DNA from: Ascidiimonas aurantiaca
GTDB taxonomy: Bacteria; Bacteroidota; Bacteroidia; Flavobacteriales; Flavobacteriaceae
Assembly (NCBI RefSeq): GCF_037646345.1
Contig: NZ_JBBEWR010000006.1
Span: 1-64,000 of the forward strand
DNA length: 64,000 nucleotides
Direction of reading: 5' to 3'
Part shown: positions 27,607 through 37,300 of the stretch, piece after piece
Position numbering within the stretch: the first letter of the stretch is position 1
Layout of the letters: each line of letters begins with the position of its first letter
The notes under the pieces: generated by a model
Seen by the model: only the letters and a program-made list of their open reading frames with translations
The model's database searches: none
What the model was told of the DNA's origin: nothing
Made by a program: the position numbers and the translations under genes

Positions 27607-30600
27607 ATGTACCTTAATTGTCATACGTATTACAGCCTGCGCTTCGGCACTTTTTCAGAAGTGAAGCTGCTGGAACTGGCCAAAGAAAATCATATCACCC
27701 GTTTGGCATTAACCGATATCAATAATACATCGGCCTGTATGAATTTTGTACGGAAATCTGCAGAATTTGGCATTACTCCCATAGCAGGTATAGATTTCCG
27801 GAACGGCACAGAACAGATGTATGTGGGAATAGCAGCTAATAATGAAGGTTATAAAGAGTTGAATGATTTTTTATCGTTACACCTTCATCAGCAAAAACCT
27901 TTTCCGGAAACCCCTCCAAAATTTGAGCACGTATTTACTATTTACCCGTTTGAAAAAGTATTGCTAACTGAAAAGCAGGAATTTACAGAGTATGAATATA
28001 TAGGAGTATCAATAAAAAACCTTAGAAAGCTGCCTTTTTCTTCCTATGTGCATATGAAAGATAAGCTGGTAGTATTGCAGCCTGTAACTTTTAGGAACAA
28101 GCGTGACTTTAATGCCCACCGGTTACTGCGGGCCATCGATAAAAATGTGTTGTTAAGCAGGCTCCCCACCAGTGAAGAGGCCGATGCTGATGAGAAAATG
28201 TTCCCAATTGCCAATCTGGCCACCGCCTTTTCAGAATACTCTTTTATTCTGGAAAATACCGAGAAGCTTATGAAGCAATGCCATATTCATTTTGATTTTT
28301 CGCAGGGTCGTAAACCTCAAAACCTCAAAACCTATACCGGTAACCGCGCATCTGATGAAGAACTGCTTGAAAAACTGTGCAGGCAGGGTCTCTCTTACCG
28401 ATATCCGGAAGGAGGTGCCAGCATTCTGGAGCGACTTGATAAAGAACTGGAACTTATTAAGAAAATGGATTTTGTATCTTATTTTCTTATTAACTGGGAC
28501 ATTGTATGTTATGCCAGGCGAAAAGGATATTTTTATGTGGGAAGGGGCAGTGGCGCCAATAGCATAGTAGCCTATCTTTTACGTATTACAGATGTAGATC
28601 CGGTAGATCTGGATCTGTATTTCGAACGTTTTATTAACCTGTACCGGGCCAACCCGCCTGATTTTGATATTGATTTTTCCTGGAAAGACCGCCAGGATGT
28701 CACACAATATATATTTAAACGTTTTGACCATGTGGCTTTGTTGGGCACGTATGTTACCTTTAGGTATCGGGGTGTAGTGAGAGAACTGGGAAAAGTTTTT
28801 GGGTTGCCAAAAGGAGAGATCGATCTGTTGGCAGATGGTAAATATCACTCAGTACTACTTGATGAGGTTTCTTCACTTGTTATGAAATACGGAAAACTTA
28901 TAGAAGGCTTTCCCAATTATGTAAGCATTCATGCCGGGGGTATTCTTATAAGTGAGAAACCTTTACACTGCTTCTCGGCTACCAACCTGCCTCCCAAAGG
29001 CTTTCCCACTACACAGTTTGATATGGTAATTGCCGAAGATGTAGGGTTGTATAAGTTTGATATTCTGGGGCAGAGGGGCCTGGCAAAGATAAAAGATGCC
29101 ATGACAATCATAAAGACCAATTACCCGGAGAAAGCAGCGTCTATAGACATTCATGCCATAGCCTCTTTTAAAAAGGACCCGCGTATTAATGCCCTTATTA
29201 AAAAAGCACAGTGTATGGGGTGTTTTTATGTAGAATCACCGGCTATGCGCATGCTGCTAAAAAAGCTGGAAGTAGATAATTACCTCGGTTTGGTAGCGGC
29301 CAGTTCCATTATTCGCCCTGGAGTGGCCAAAAGTGGTATGATGAGAGAATATATTCTACGCCACAGAAATCCCGAGCGGTTAAAAAATGCACATCCTGTT
29401 ATGCTGGATATCATGCCTGATACGTATGGAGTAATGGTATATCAGGAAGATGTTATAAAAGTAGCCCATTATTTTGCAGATCTTACTTTGGGAGAGGCCG
29501 ATGTGCTTCGAAGAGGTATGAGCGGTAAGTTTCGCTCCCGCGATGAATTTGCCAAGGTAAAAGCAAAGTTTATTACCAATTGCAGAGAGAAAGGCTACGA
29601 TGAAAAACTGATCTTTGAGATCTGGGAACAAATTGCCAGCTTTGCGGGGTATGCCTTTGCTAAGGGGCACTCGGCTTCGTATGCCGTAGAGAGCTACCAG
29701 ACACTGTTTTTAAAAACATACTACCCACTTGAATTTATTGTGGCCGTACTTAATAATGGAGGAGGGTTTTACGGTCCGGAATTTTATATACACGAGGCAA
29801 GAATGTTAGGGGCAACTGTACACCAGCCCTGTGTTAATAAGAGTCTGGAAATAAACCGTATAAGCGGGACAGATATTTACCTGGGGTTTGGATATCTTAA
29901 AGATCTGGAAAAAAAAGTAGTGAACAAGATCATTAACGAAAGGTTGATACGAGGCTCATTCCTTTCTTTTGATGATTTTCTGGAACGTGTTCCCATATCT
30001 GTAGAACAAATAAGTATTCTTGTGCGTATGGATGCTTTCAGGTTTACTACTCAAAACCGGTATCATTTATTATGGCAGGCGCATATGAAACTGGCGGGAA
30101 AGAAGAAAAAACCGGATATCCCGAAGCTGTTCAGGCCGTCACAGCGATCTTTTGTCCTGCCTGAGTTACAAACAAATGTATTGGAAACAGCTTTTGACCA
30201 AATGGAACTATTGGGCTTTCCTCTATGCAGCCCGTTCGAATTATTGTTACACCCACCTAAAAACAGTTTGGGGAGTCGTGACCTTTCCCGCTATTTAGAT
30301 CGATACATAGACATATACGGATATCTGGTTACCGTAAAAAATACAGCTACTCACGATGGGAAAAGGATGCATTTCGCAACTCTGACAGACCAGCACGGAG
30401 AAGTTTTTGATACCGTCTTATTTCCGCAGGTGGCCTTTAAATACAGATTTAGAGGGAGGGGTATTTATCGCTTTTACGGAAAAGTAGTTAGTGAATTTGG
30501 TTTTTTAAGTATAGAAGTACTTAAAATGCAAAAAGAAGACTATATACAGGACCCGCGTTATAGTGAAGGAAATTCGGGTTCTTACAGACATATGTTGAAA

Positions 30601-30609
30601 ACTTTATGA
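27607..30609 (+). CDS. dnaE2: DnaE2/ImuC-like error-prone DNA polymerase III alpha subunit
   Basis: 1000 residues, shorter than the replicative DnaE at 34384 because it has no N-terminal exonuclease domain. An N-terminal PHP domain (H-T-Y-Y-S-L, A-L-T-D-I-N-N) is followed by the polymerase core with G-R-G-S-G-A-N-S and the catalytic P-D-F-D-I-D-F. The helix-hairpin-helix and OB-fold regions lie near the end (about residues 800-960). A second, non-essential DnaE next to dinB is the hallmark of the damage-induced mutagenesis cassette. The assignment to the DnaE2 subfamily rests on length and context rather than a tree. Confidence 0.9.
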   Translation: MYLNCHTYYSLRFGTFSEVKLLELAKENHITRLALTDINNTSACMNFVRKSAEFGITPIAGIDFRNGTEQMYVGIAANNEGYKELNDFLSLHLHQQKPFPETPPKFEHVFTIYPFEKVLLTEKQEFTEYEYIGVSIKNLRKLPFSSYVHMKDKLVVLQPVTFRNKRDFNAHRLLRAIDKNVLLSRLPTSEEADADEKMFPIANLATAFSEYSFILENTEKLMKQCHIHFDFSQGRKPQNLKTYTGNRASDEELLEKLCRQGLSYRYPEGGASILERLDKELELIKKMDFVSYFLINWDIVCYARRKGYFYVGRGSGANSIVAYLLRITDVDPVDLDLYFERFINLYRANPPDFDIDFSWKDRQDVTQYIFKRFDHVALLGTYVTFRYRGVVRELGKVFGLPKGEIDLLADGKYHSVLLDEVSSLVMKYGKLIEGFPNYVSIHAGGILISEKPLHCFSATNLPPKGFPTTQFDMVIAEDVGLYKFDILGQRGLAKIKDAMTIIKTNYPEKAASIDIHAIASFKKDPRINALIKKAQCMGCFYVESPAMRMLLKKLEVDNYLGLVAASSIIRPGVAKSGMMREYILRHRNPERLKNAHPVMLDIMPDTYGVMVYQEDVIKVAHYFADLTLGEADVLRRGMSGKFRSRDEFAKVKAKFITNCREKGYDEKLIFEIWEQIASFAGYAFAKGHSASYAVESYQTLFLKTYYPLEFIVAVLNNGGGFYGPEFYIHEARMLGATVHQPCVNKSLEINRISGTDIYLGFGYLKDLEKKVVNKIINERLIRGSFLSFDDFLERVPISVEQISILVRMDAFRFTTQNRYHLLWQAHMKLAGKKKKPDIPKLFRPSQRSFVLPELQTNVLETAFDQMELLGFPLCSPFELLLHPPKNSLGSRDLSRYLDRYIDIYGYLVTVKNTATHDGKRMHFATLTDQHGEVFDTVLFPQVAFKYRFRGRGIYRFYGKVVSEFGFLSIEVLKMQKEDYIQDPRYSEGNSGSYRHMLKTL

Positions 30610-30640
30610 TCTTTAATTTAGATCAAATCAAAATAGAGTG

Positions 30641-30648
30641 TATTTTTG
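30641..30648 (+). promoter_or_regulatory. Promoter -7 element TATTTTTG for a small Cys-rich gene
   Basis: TATTTTTG fits TAnnTTTG and lies 20 bases before the ATG at 30669. It argues for the internal ATG as true start rather than an in-frame ATG at 30606, which is upstream of the promoter. Confidence 0.55.
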
Positions 30649-30668
30649 CATCGTTTAATTTTGTTTTG

Positions 30669-30881
30669 ATGGGAAAGGACAAAGCCAAAAAGAAAGGTAA
30701 GGAAAAGGACAAGAAAAAACTGAAGAAAGCCGAAAAGAAGGCAAGTACATCTAAAAAGGTTACTTTCACAAGTCTGCAACCGCTTCCAAACTGTAAAACG
30801 AGGTGTTGTAAAAAATATAAAAAGGGCAATCGCTGTAAACGATGCCCCATGTATGATCTTCTTAAAAAAGCAGCCGCTTAG
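30669..30881 (+). CDS. Small Lys-rich, Cys-rich cytosolic protein, unknown function
   Basis: 70 residues. The first 35 are almost entirely Lys, Glu and Ala. The second half has five cysteines arranged C-x3-C-C ... C-x2-C-P-M-Y, suggesting a bound metal such as zinc. I recall similar short proteins in flavobacterial genomes but know no function. It has its own promoter and stands alone between dnaE2 and a convergent acyl-CoA dehydrogenase gene only 14 bases away. Confidence 0.7.
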   Translation: MGKDKAKKKGKEKDKKKLKKAEKKASTSKKVTFTSLQPLPNCKTRCCKKYKKGNRCKRCPMYDLLKKAAA

Positions 30882-30895
30882 AAAACATTTCTATT

Positions 30896-32074
30896 TTACT
30901 TAAAAGCAGCCATTCCCGTAATATCCATTCCGGTTATTAACAGGTGAATATCGTGTGTGCCCTCGTATGTAATTACAGATTCGAGATTCATCATATGCCG
31001 CATAATGCTGTACTCTCCGGTAATACCCATACCTCCCAGCACCTGTCTTGCTTCCCGGGCTATGGTAAGTGCCATATCTACATTATTGCGTTTTGCCATA
31101 GATATTTGTGCAGACGTAGCTTTTCCTTCTTCTCTGAGTACGCCCAGTCGCCAGGCGAGTAGCTGTGCTTTAGTGATCTCGGTAACCATTTCGGCCAGTT
31201 TTTTCTGTTGTAATTGTGTAGCGGCTATAGGTTTGTCAAATTGAACCCGTTCTTTTGCATATCGCAATGCCGTATCATAACAATCCATCGCGGCACCTAT
31301 GGCGCCCCATGCAATTCCGTAACGTGCCGAATCCAGACATCCCAGGGGAGCACCCAGGCCACTTTTTCTCGGAAGTAAGTTTTCTTTGGGAACCTTTACA
31401 TTATCAAAAATAAGTTCTCCGGTGGCTGAGGCCCGTAATGACCATTTGTTATGGGTCTCCGGGGTAGAGAAACCTTCCATACCTCTTTCTACTATGAGCC
31501 CATGAATGCGACCTTCCTCATTTTTGGCCCAGACTACCGCAATATCAGCAAAAGGAGCATTAGAGATCCAGAGTTTTGCTCCGTTTAGTAAAAAGTGATC
31601 TCCTTTATCTTTAAAATGGGTTACCATTCCCGCAGGATTTGACCCGAAGTCGGGTTCGGTTAGTCCAAAACAGCCCATGTATTCTCCGGTTGCGAGTTTA
31701 GGAAGGTACTTTTTTCGCTGTTCTTCGCTTCCGTATTTCCATATGGGATACATGACCAGGGACGATTGTACCGAGGCGGTAGATCGTACCCCACTGTCAC
31801 CCCTTTCTATTTCCTGCATGATAAGCCCATAAGCAGTCTGGTCCATTCCTGCACCGCCGTATTCAACCGGAATATAAGGGCCAAAAGCACCTATTTCGGC
31901 AAGGCCGGAAATAATTTGTTTGGGAAACTCGGCATTTTGCGCATAGGTTTCAATAATAGGAGATACTTCCCGCTTAACCCATTGCCTTGCGGCATCTCTT
32001 ACCAGTTTGTGTTCATCAGTAAGCAGATCATCTAACTGGTAATAATCAGGAGCTTCAAACAGATCAGGTTTCAT
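30896..32074 (-). CDS. Acyl-CoA dehydrogenase, glutaryl-CoA dehydrogenase-like
   Basis: 392 residues from the ATG at 32074. Residues S-V-Q-S-S-L-V-M-Y-P-I, G-C-F-G-L-T-E-P-D-F-G-S-N-P and the catalytic-base segment T-Y-E-G-T-H-D-I-H are those of FAD-dependent glutaryl-CoA dehydrogenases, which oxidise and decarboxylate glutaryl-CoA to crotonyl-CoA in lysine and tryptophan breakdown. An in-frame start at 32095 is excluded because it would lie inside the promoter element. Another acyl-CoA substrate is possible, but the T-Y-E-G-T-H-D-I-H context favours glutaryl-CoA. Confidence 0.93.
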   Translation of the reverse strand: MKPDLFEAPDYYQLDDLLTDEHKLVRDAARQWVKREVSPIIETYAQNAEFPKQIISGLAEIGAFGPYIPVEYGGAGMDQTAYGLIMQEIERGDSGVRSTASVQSSLVMYPIWKYGSEEQRKKYLPKLATGEYMGCFGLTEPDFGSNPAGMVTHFKDKGDHFLLNGAKLWISNAPFADIAVVWAKNEEGRIHGLIVERGMEGFSTPETHNKWSLRASATGELIFDNVKVPKENLLPRKSGLGAPLGCLDSARYGIAWGAIGAAMDCYDTALRYAKERVQFDKPIAATQLQQKKLAEMVTEITKAQLLAWRLGVLREEGKATSAQISMAKRNNVDMALTIAREARQVLGGMGITGEYSIMRHMMNLESVITYEGTHDIHLLITGMDITGMAAFK

Positions 32075-32092
32075 GTACATAAAATTAAAGCC

Positions 32093-32100
32093 CAAAGGTA
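32093..32100 (-). promoter_or_regulatory. Promoter -7 element TACCTTTG (minus strand)
   Basis: On the minus strand TACCTTTG matches TAnnTTTG, 18 bases before the dehydrogenase ATG at 32074. Confidence 0.55.
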
Positions 32101-32133
32101 ACCAATGAAATGTAACAAAACAAAGCCGTAGAG

Positions 32134-32847
32134 TTACATTTTTAAATAAAAATCTTGTGTGAGTAACCTGTAGGTATCGGTATATTCATGGCGTGATTTT
32201 TCAATAACCAATGTGTCTCTTTCAGGAACTTCGTTTTGAAATACAAACTCTATAAGACTTCTTTTTACTGGAGCTTCAGGGGTCCCTTTAACATGAGTAA
32301 TACGCCTGGGAAAAAGGTTTTTCTCTTTGGCGAGAGAGATAACGGTTTGCTCTTCTTTAAAGGGTATAACAAGTGCAAAACTGCCATATGTTGATAATAG
32401 TTTACCAACTGCTTCAATCAGGGTATGAAATGGCAGATAATGGTTTTGGCGGGCCCTGTTTCGAGAGGTGTCTCCTGAGGTTACATTTTCTGAATAAAAA
32501 GGAGGATTGGCGACAATAAGGTCATAGGTGTCGTCTATTTCTGCAGCAAATTCTTCGAGAGAGGCGTGGTAACAAAAAAGACGATCATTCCAGGGAGATG
32601 CCTCAAAATTTTCAACGCATTGCTCATAAGCCTGAGCATCGATCTCTATCGCATCAATAAGATCTGCATTGCTGCGTTGTGCAAGCATGATTGCAATAAG
32701 TCCGGTGCCTGCCCCTATATCTAAAATAGATTGTGGGCCTTCTTGTATGGAGACCCATGCGCCCAGCAGCACCCCATCGGTACCTATTTTCATGGCACAC
32801 CTATCCTGATGTACACTAAATTGTTTAAAAACAAAGGGAGCATTCAT
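32134..32847 (-). CDS. trmN6: tRNA1(Val) (adenine37-N6)-methyltransferase, TrmN6/YfiC-like
   Basis: 237 residues. The SAM-binding motif I is L-D-I-G-A-G-T-G-L-I, and motif IV is N-P-P-F-Y-S, as in N6-adenine methyltransferases. The opening F-x-F-K-Q-F-S-V-H-Q-D-R-C-A-M-K-I-G-T-D-G-V-L-L-G-A-W is the YfiC signature. It methylates A37 of tRNA1-Val in the cytoplasm. It stands alone on the minus strand between the dehydrogenase and rimM. Confidence 0.93.
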   Translation of the reverse strand: MNAPFVFKQFSVHQDRCAMKIGTDGVLLGAWVSIQEGPQSILDIGAGTGLIAIMLAQRSNADLIDAIEIDAQAYEQCVENFEASPWNDRLFCYHASLEEFAAEIDDTYDLIVANPPFYSENVTSGDTSRNRARQNHYLPFHTLIEAVGKLLSTYGSFALVIPFKEEQTVISLAKEKNLFPRRITHVKGTPEAPVKRSLIEFVFQNEVPERDTLVIEKSRHEYTDTYRLLTQDFYLKM

Positions 32848-32924
32848 AAAAACAAGGATGTCAAAAGTGATGAAAAAGTGCGGGATTGGTTGTAAGGAAT
32901 ACGATAAAGACGCTTTACTAAAAA

Positions 32925-33455
32925 CTATTCAGACAAGTAAAGATCAATGAGACCCTCGGGTGTTTGTACCTGTATTTCTTTAGAGTCACGATCTACTTTT
33001 ACAATAAATTCATCATTCATTGGGATAAAGATCTCAATACCATCGCGATCTATTTCAAAAAGAGATTGCGCAGTACTGTCGTTAATAGCGGTGATGGTCC
33101 CTACTTTTCCAAAACTTTTATCTACAACGGTAAAACCAATTACTTCATGAAAGTAAAACTTATTACCTGAGAGCGTAGGAAGCATACTTTTTGGTAGATA
33201 AAGATCTTGTTTTAAAAGCGCATCTGCTTTAGCTTCTGTATCTACATCTTCCAGTCGCAGTCTTAAGAGCTGCGATTTGTGTAACGAAGACTCTGTAATA
33301 AAAAATGGAACCAGTGTTTCACCTAATTCGATGAATACTGATTCCAAATTTTCATACTCTTCAGGGTCGTCGGTATCTAGCTTTGCCAGAACCTCTCCTT
33401 TAAAACTAAACTTCTTTACTATTTTTCCGAGATAGAAGCAATCTTCCTTTCTCAT
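32925..33455 (-). CDS. rimM: Ribosome maturation factor RimM
   Basis: 176 residues: N-terminal RimM beta-barrel (C-F-Y-L-G-K-I-V-K-K-F-S-F-K-G-E) and PRC-barrel C-terminal half (about 95-170, containing L-F-E-I-D-R-D-G-I-E-I-F-I-P). It helps assemble the 30S head and binds S19. The gene is 9 bases after rpsP, the widespread rpsP-rimM arrangement. Confidence 0.95.
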   Translation of the reverse strand: MRKEDCFYLGKIVKKFSFKGEVLAKLDTDDPEEYENLESVFIELGETLVPFFITESSLHKSQLLRLRLEDVDTEAKADALLKQDLYLPKSMLPTLSGNKFYFHEVIGFTVVDKSFGKVGTITAINDSTAQSLFEIDRDGIEIFIPMNDEFIVKVDRDSKEIQVQTPEGLIDLYLSE

Positions 33456-33464
33456 AGTCTGAAG

Positions 33465-34034
33465 TTATGCTTCCGCGTCCTTATTCTCTTCTGTTTCGGG
33501 AGCTTCTTCAGGAGTTGCTTCCGCTTCGGCTACGGTTTCTTCAGCGGCCTCAGTAGCTGCTTCGGCTCCTTCCTGCTCTTCCTCTACAACAGTTCCTTCG
33601 GCTTTGCGCTTATCGCTTATTGCTTTTTCTGCTTCCAGTTGTTTCGCTTTTGCCTCTTCTTTAGCTTTGGTAAGGGTATCTTGCTTAGAAGCTACTTTAC
33701 CTTCTTTTTCTTCTAACCAGGCAGTAAATTTTTCTTCTGCCTGCTCCTCGGTTAATGCTCCTTTAGACACACCACCCAATAAATGATGCTTTAGCAGTAC
33801 ACCTTTGTATGAAAGTATCCTTTTGGCGGTATCAGACGGTTGTGCTCCGTTTTGCAGCCACTTTACTGAATTGTCTATGTTAAGATCAATTTGTGCAGGG
33901 TCTGTGTTAGGATTATAGGTGCCTAACTTTTCAAGAAATTTTCCATCTCTTTTTGAACGGGAATCTGCAGCCACGATCCAATAAAAAGGTTTTCCTTTGC
34001 GTCCGTGTCTTTGTAGTCGTATTCTAACTGGCAT
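33465..34034 (-). CDS. rpsP: 30S ribosomal protein S16 with long Ala/Glu-rich tail
   Basis: 189 residues, more than double the usual 80-90. Residues 1-80 are canonical S16 (V-R-I-R-L-Q-R-H-G-R-K-G-K-P-F-Y-W-I-V-A), then about 110 residues of Lys/Glu and finally Ala/Glu-rich low-complexity sequence, probably helical. Extended S16 tails occur in Bacteroidota. The start is ATG at 34034, followed by P-V-R-I-R. It leads a two-gene operon with rimM. Confidence 0.96.
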   Translation of the reverse strand: MPVRIRLQRHGRKGKPFYWIVAADSRSKRDGKFLEKLGTYNPNTDPAQIDLNIDNSVKWLQNGAQPSDTAKRILSYKGVLLKHHLLGGVSKGALTEEQAEEKFTAWLEEKEGKVASKQDTLTKAKEEAKAKQLEAEKAISDKRKAEGTVVEEEQEGAEAATEAAEETVAEAEATPEEAPETEENKDAEA

Positions 34035-34105
34035 ATAACTATTAATTAGTGGGGTTCTCGACCCCGGTTATTAATTTCCCCATACCACTCTGGTAAAGGC
34101 GGGTG

Positions 34106-34113
34106 CAAATATA
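34106..34113 (-). promoter_or_regulatory. Promoter of rpsP-rimM with a leader hairpin
   Basis: On the minus strand TATATTTG matches TAnnTTTG, 72 bases upstream of rpsP. The leader between contains a 5-base-pair hairpin GGGGT-CGAGA-ACCCC at 34051-34065, possibly regulatory. The rest of the 349-base gap up to dnaE at 34384 shows no gene. Confidence 0.6.
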
Positions 34114-34383
34114 AAATATATTTTCTGTTGATAAACGGTTTTTTGCCATTATTTTAGAGTAACTAATCTGTAAATCAGATAAAAAAATGAACCGCATCTG
34201 TATATATTGCTTAAGCCTGTATGCGGGCCGGATAAAAATGTTTTCAGATCACAGTTAATAACTCTTGATAATTGTTATCCTGAAAGCCTTTAATAATATG
34301 TATTTTTAACTCCTGTTAGTTGCTTTAATAACCCCTTACTTTTTAAAGGATCGATATAGTTTTTTAATACTTTTTCTCTACAC

Positions 34384-37300
34384 ATGTTTTTAGTTTTTGA
34401 TACCGAAACCACAGGTTTGCCCAAACGTTGGGATGCACCCATAAGCGATACTGATAACTGGCCAAGAGCCGTACAAATAGCCTGGCAGCTTCACGATGAA
34501 ACAGGAAAACTGATAGATCAACAGGACTACCTTATTCGTCCCGAAGGGTTTAATGTGCCTTTTGATGCAGAGAAAGTACATGGTATTTCTACAGAGCTTG
34601 CGGAGGAGGAAGGGGTCTCCCTTGATGAGGTTTTGCAAAAGTTCAATAAGCTACTTACAAGTACAAAATTCATTGTCGGGCAAAATGTGGGTTTTGATGT
34701 AAACATAATGGGGGCTGAGTTTTTCAGAAAAGGTATGGGTACGGTACTCACTTCACTTCCAGTATTGGATACGTGTACCGAGACCACTGCAGAACTGTGC
34801 CAGCTTCCCGGCGGTAGAGGTGGTAAATATAAACTACCAACACTTACCGAACTGCATGCACACCTTTTTGGAGATGGATTTGAGGAAGCACATAATGCTA
34901 CGGCTGATGTAGAAGCTACTACCCGTTGCTTTTTTGAACTTATTCGAAAACGCATTTATACGGTTGAAGAACTGGATGCGTCTCCTGATTTCTTTGAAAA
35001 GTTTGACCGGGAGAATCCGGCTACCATTCAGCTCATAGGGTTAAAACATATTAATCTAAAAGCAGCTTCTGAAAGAATACGTGAACAACAACGTAAAGAA
35101 CAAGTAGCGGATGAACCTTCGAGTGAAGAACTGAAGCAAAATATAAAAGATCTGGAGGATGCCGGTTTTGCGCATTTGCATAACCATACACAGTTCTCTG
35201 TTTTACAGGCTACCTCGGCTATTCCGGCACTGGTGGCCGCAGCGGTACGTGAAAAAATGCCTGCAGTGGCTATTACCGATGTGGCCAATATGATGGCAGC
35301 TTTTCTTTTTGTACATGAAGTAAATACCCATAACAAAAAAGCAAAAGCACAAATAGAAGAGGCACAGGCCAAAGGAGAAATCCCTGAGGCAGCACTTCTT
35401 AAACCCATAGTGGGATGTGAGTTTTACGTTTGTGAAAATCATAAAGATCGCAGCCGGAAAGACAATGGATACATGGTGGTTTTTCTGGCGAAAAACAAAA
35501 GAGGTTATCACAATCTGGCAAAAATGTCTTCTATAGCCTATACAGAAGGGTTTTACTATGTTCCCAGAATAGACCGTGAGGTAATAAAAGAATACAAAGA
35601 TGATCTCATTGTTTTAACAGGCAACTTATATGGTGAAGTACCGTCTAAAATACTCAATGTTGGTGAAAAACAGGCAGAAGAAGCCTTGTTATGGTGGAAA
35701 AAGCAGTTTGGCGAAGATCTGTATATAGAACTGATGCGCCACGGTCAGGAAGAAGAAGACCGTGTAAATAATGTGCTGCTTCGTTTTGCAAAGGAACACA
35801 GTATTAAAACAGTGGCTACCAATAATACCTATTACCTTGAAAAAGATAATGCCAATGCACATGACATTCTTTTATGTGTAAAAGATGGTGAAAAGCAGGC
35901 TACCCCTATTGGTCGCGGTCGGGGGTATCGGTACGGGCTTCCCAACCAGGAATATTACTTTAAAAGTGCCAGCCAGATGAAGGAGCTTTTTAAAGATATT
36001 CCGGAAGCCATATATAATATTCAGGAAATAATTGATAAAGTCACACCTTTTGAATTGGCAAGGGAAGTATTACTGCCAAAATTTGATATTCCGGAGGCCT
36101 TTCAGGTGGCTGAAGATGATATAGACGGGGGGAAACGTGGTGAGAACAAGTATTTAAGGTACCTTACGTATGAAGGTGCCCGCAAGAGGTATAATGAAAT
36201 TACCCCTGAAATAGAAGAACGGCTCGATTTTGAACTGGAAGTAATAGAAAGAACCGGTTATCCCGGGTATTTTCTTATTGTTCAGGATTTTATTGCCGCA
36301 GCAAGGGATATGGGAGTATCCGTAGGGCCCGGACGGGGTTCGGCGGCCGGTTCAGCTGTGGCCTATTGTCTGGGAATTACCAATCTGGATCCTATTTCGT
36401 ACGATCTTCTTTTTGAGCGCTTTTTAAATCCAGACAGGGTAAGTATGCCCGATATCGATATTGATTTTGACGATGAAGGCCGTAGTAAGGTAATGGATTA
36501 TGTAATTAAAAAATACGGGGCCAACCAGGTAGCACAGATCATTACCTATGGTACTATGGCAGCCAAATCTTCTATACGAGATACCGCCAGAGTACTGGAT
36601 CTGCCTCTGGGCGAGGCCGACCGAATTGCCAAGCTCATTCCCAATATGAAACTGGGAAAAATATTTAACCTGGATGACCGTGAATTAAAAGAAAAATTAC
36701 GTTCAGACGAATTGCTGAAAGTAAACGAATTGAAAAATCTGGCAGAGGGCACAGATCTTGAGGCACAAACCATTAATCAGGCACGAATACTCGAAGGATC
36801 TTTGCGAAACACAGGGATCCATGCGTGTGGAGTAATTATTACTCCGGATGATATTACCAATTTTGTGCCGGTAGCCACTGCAAAGGATTCTGATTTGTAC
36901 GTAACCCAGTTTGACAACTCGGTTGTAGAAAGTGCCGGATTACTTAAAATGGACTTTCTGGGGCTTAAAACCCTGACCCTTATTAAGGATACCGTTAAGA
37001 TCATTAAATACCAGCATGGCAAAGAGCTTGACCCTGACCTGTTCCCGCTTGATGATGAAAAAACATATGAGCTTTTTCAGCGAGGCGAGACCGTAGGGAT
37101 ATTCCAGTATGAATCTGCCGGGATGCAGAAATATATGAAAGAGCTTAAACCTACCGTATTTGCCGATCTTATTGCCATGAATGCTCTGTACCGTCCCGGC
37201 CCTCTTGAATATATTCCCAGTTTTATTCGCCGCAAACATGGAGAAGAGGCCATCACGTATGATTTACCGGCGATGGAAGAATACCTTAAAGAAACCTATG

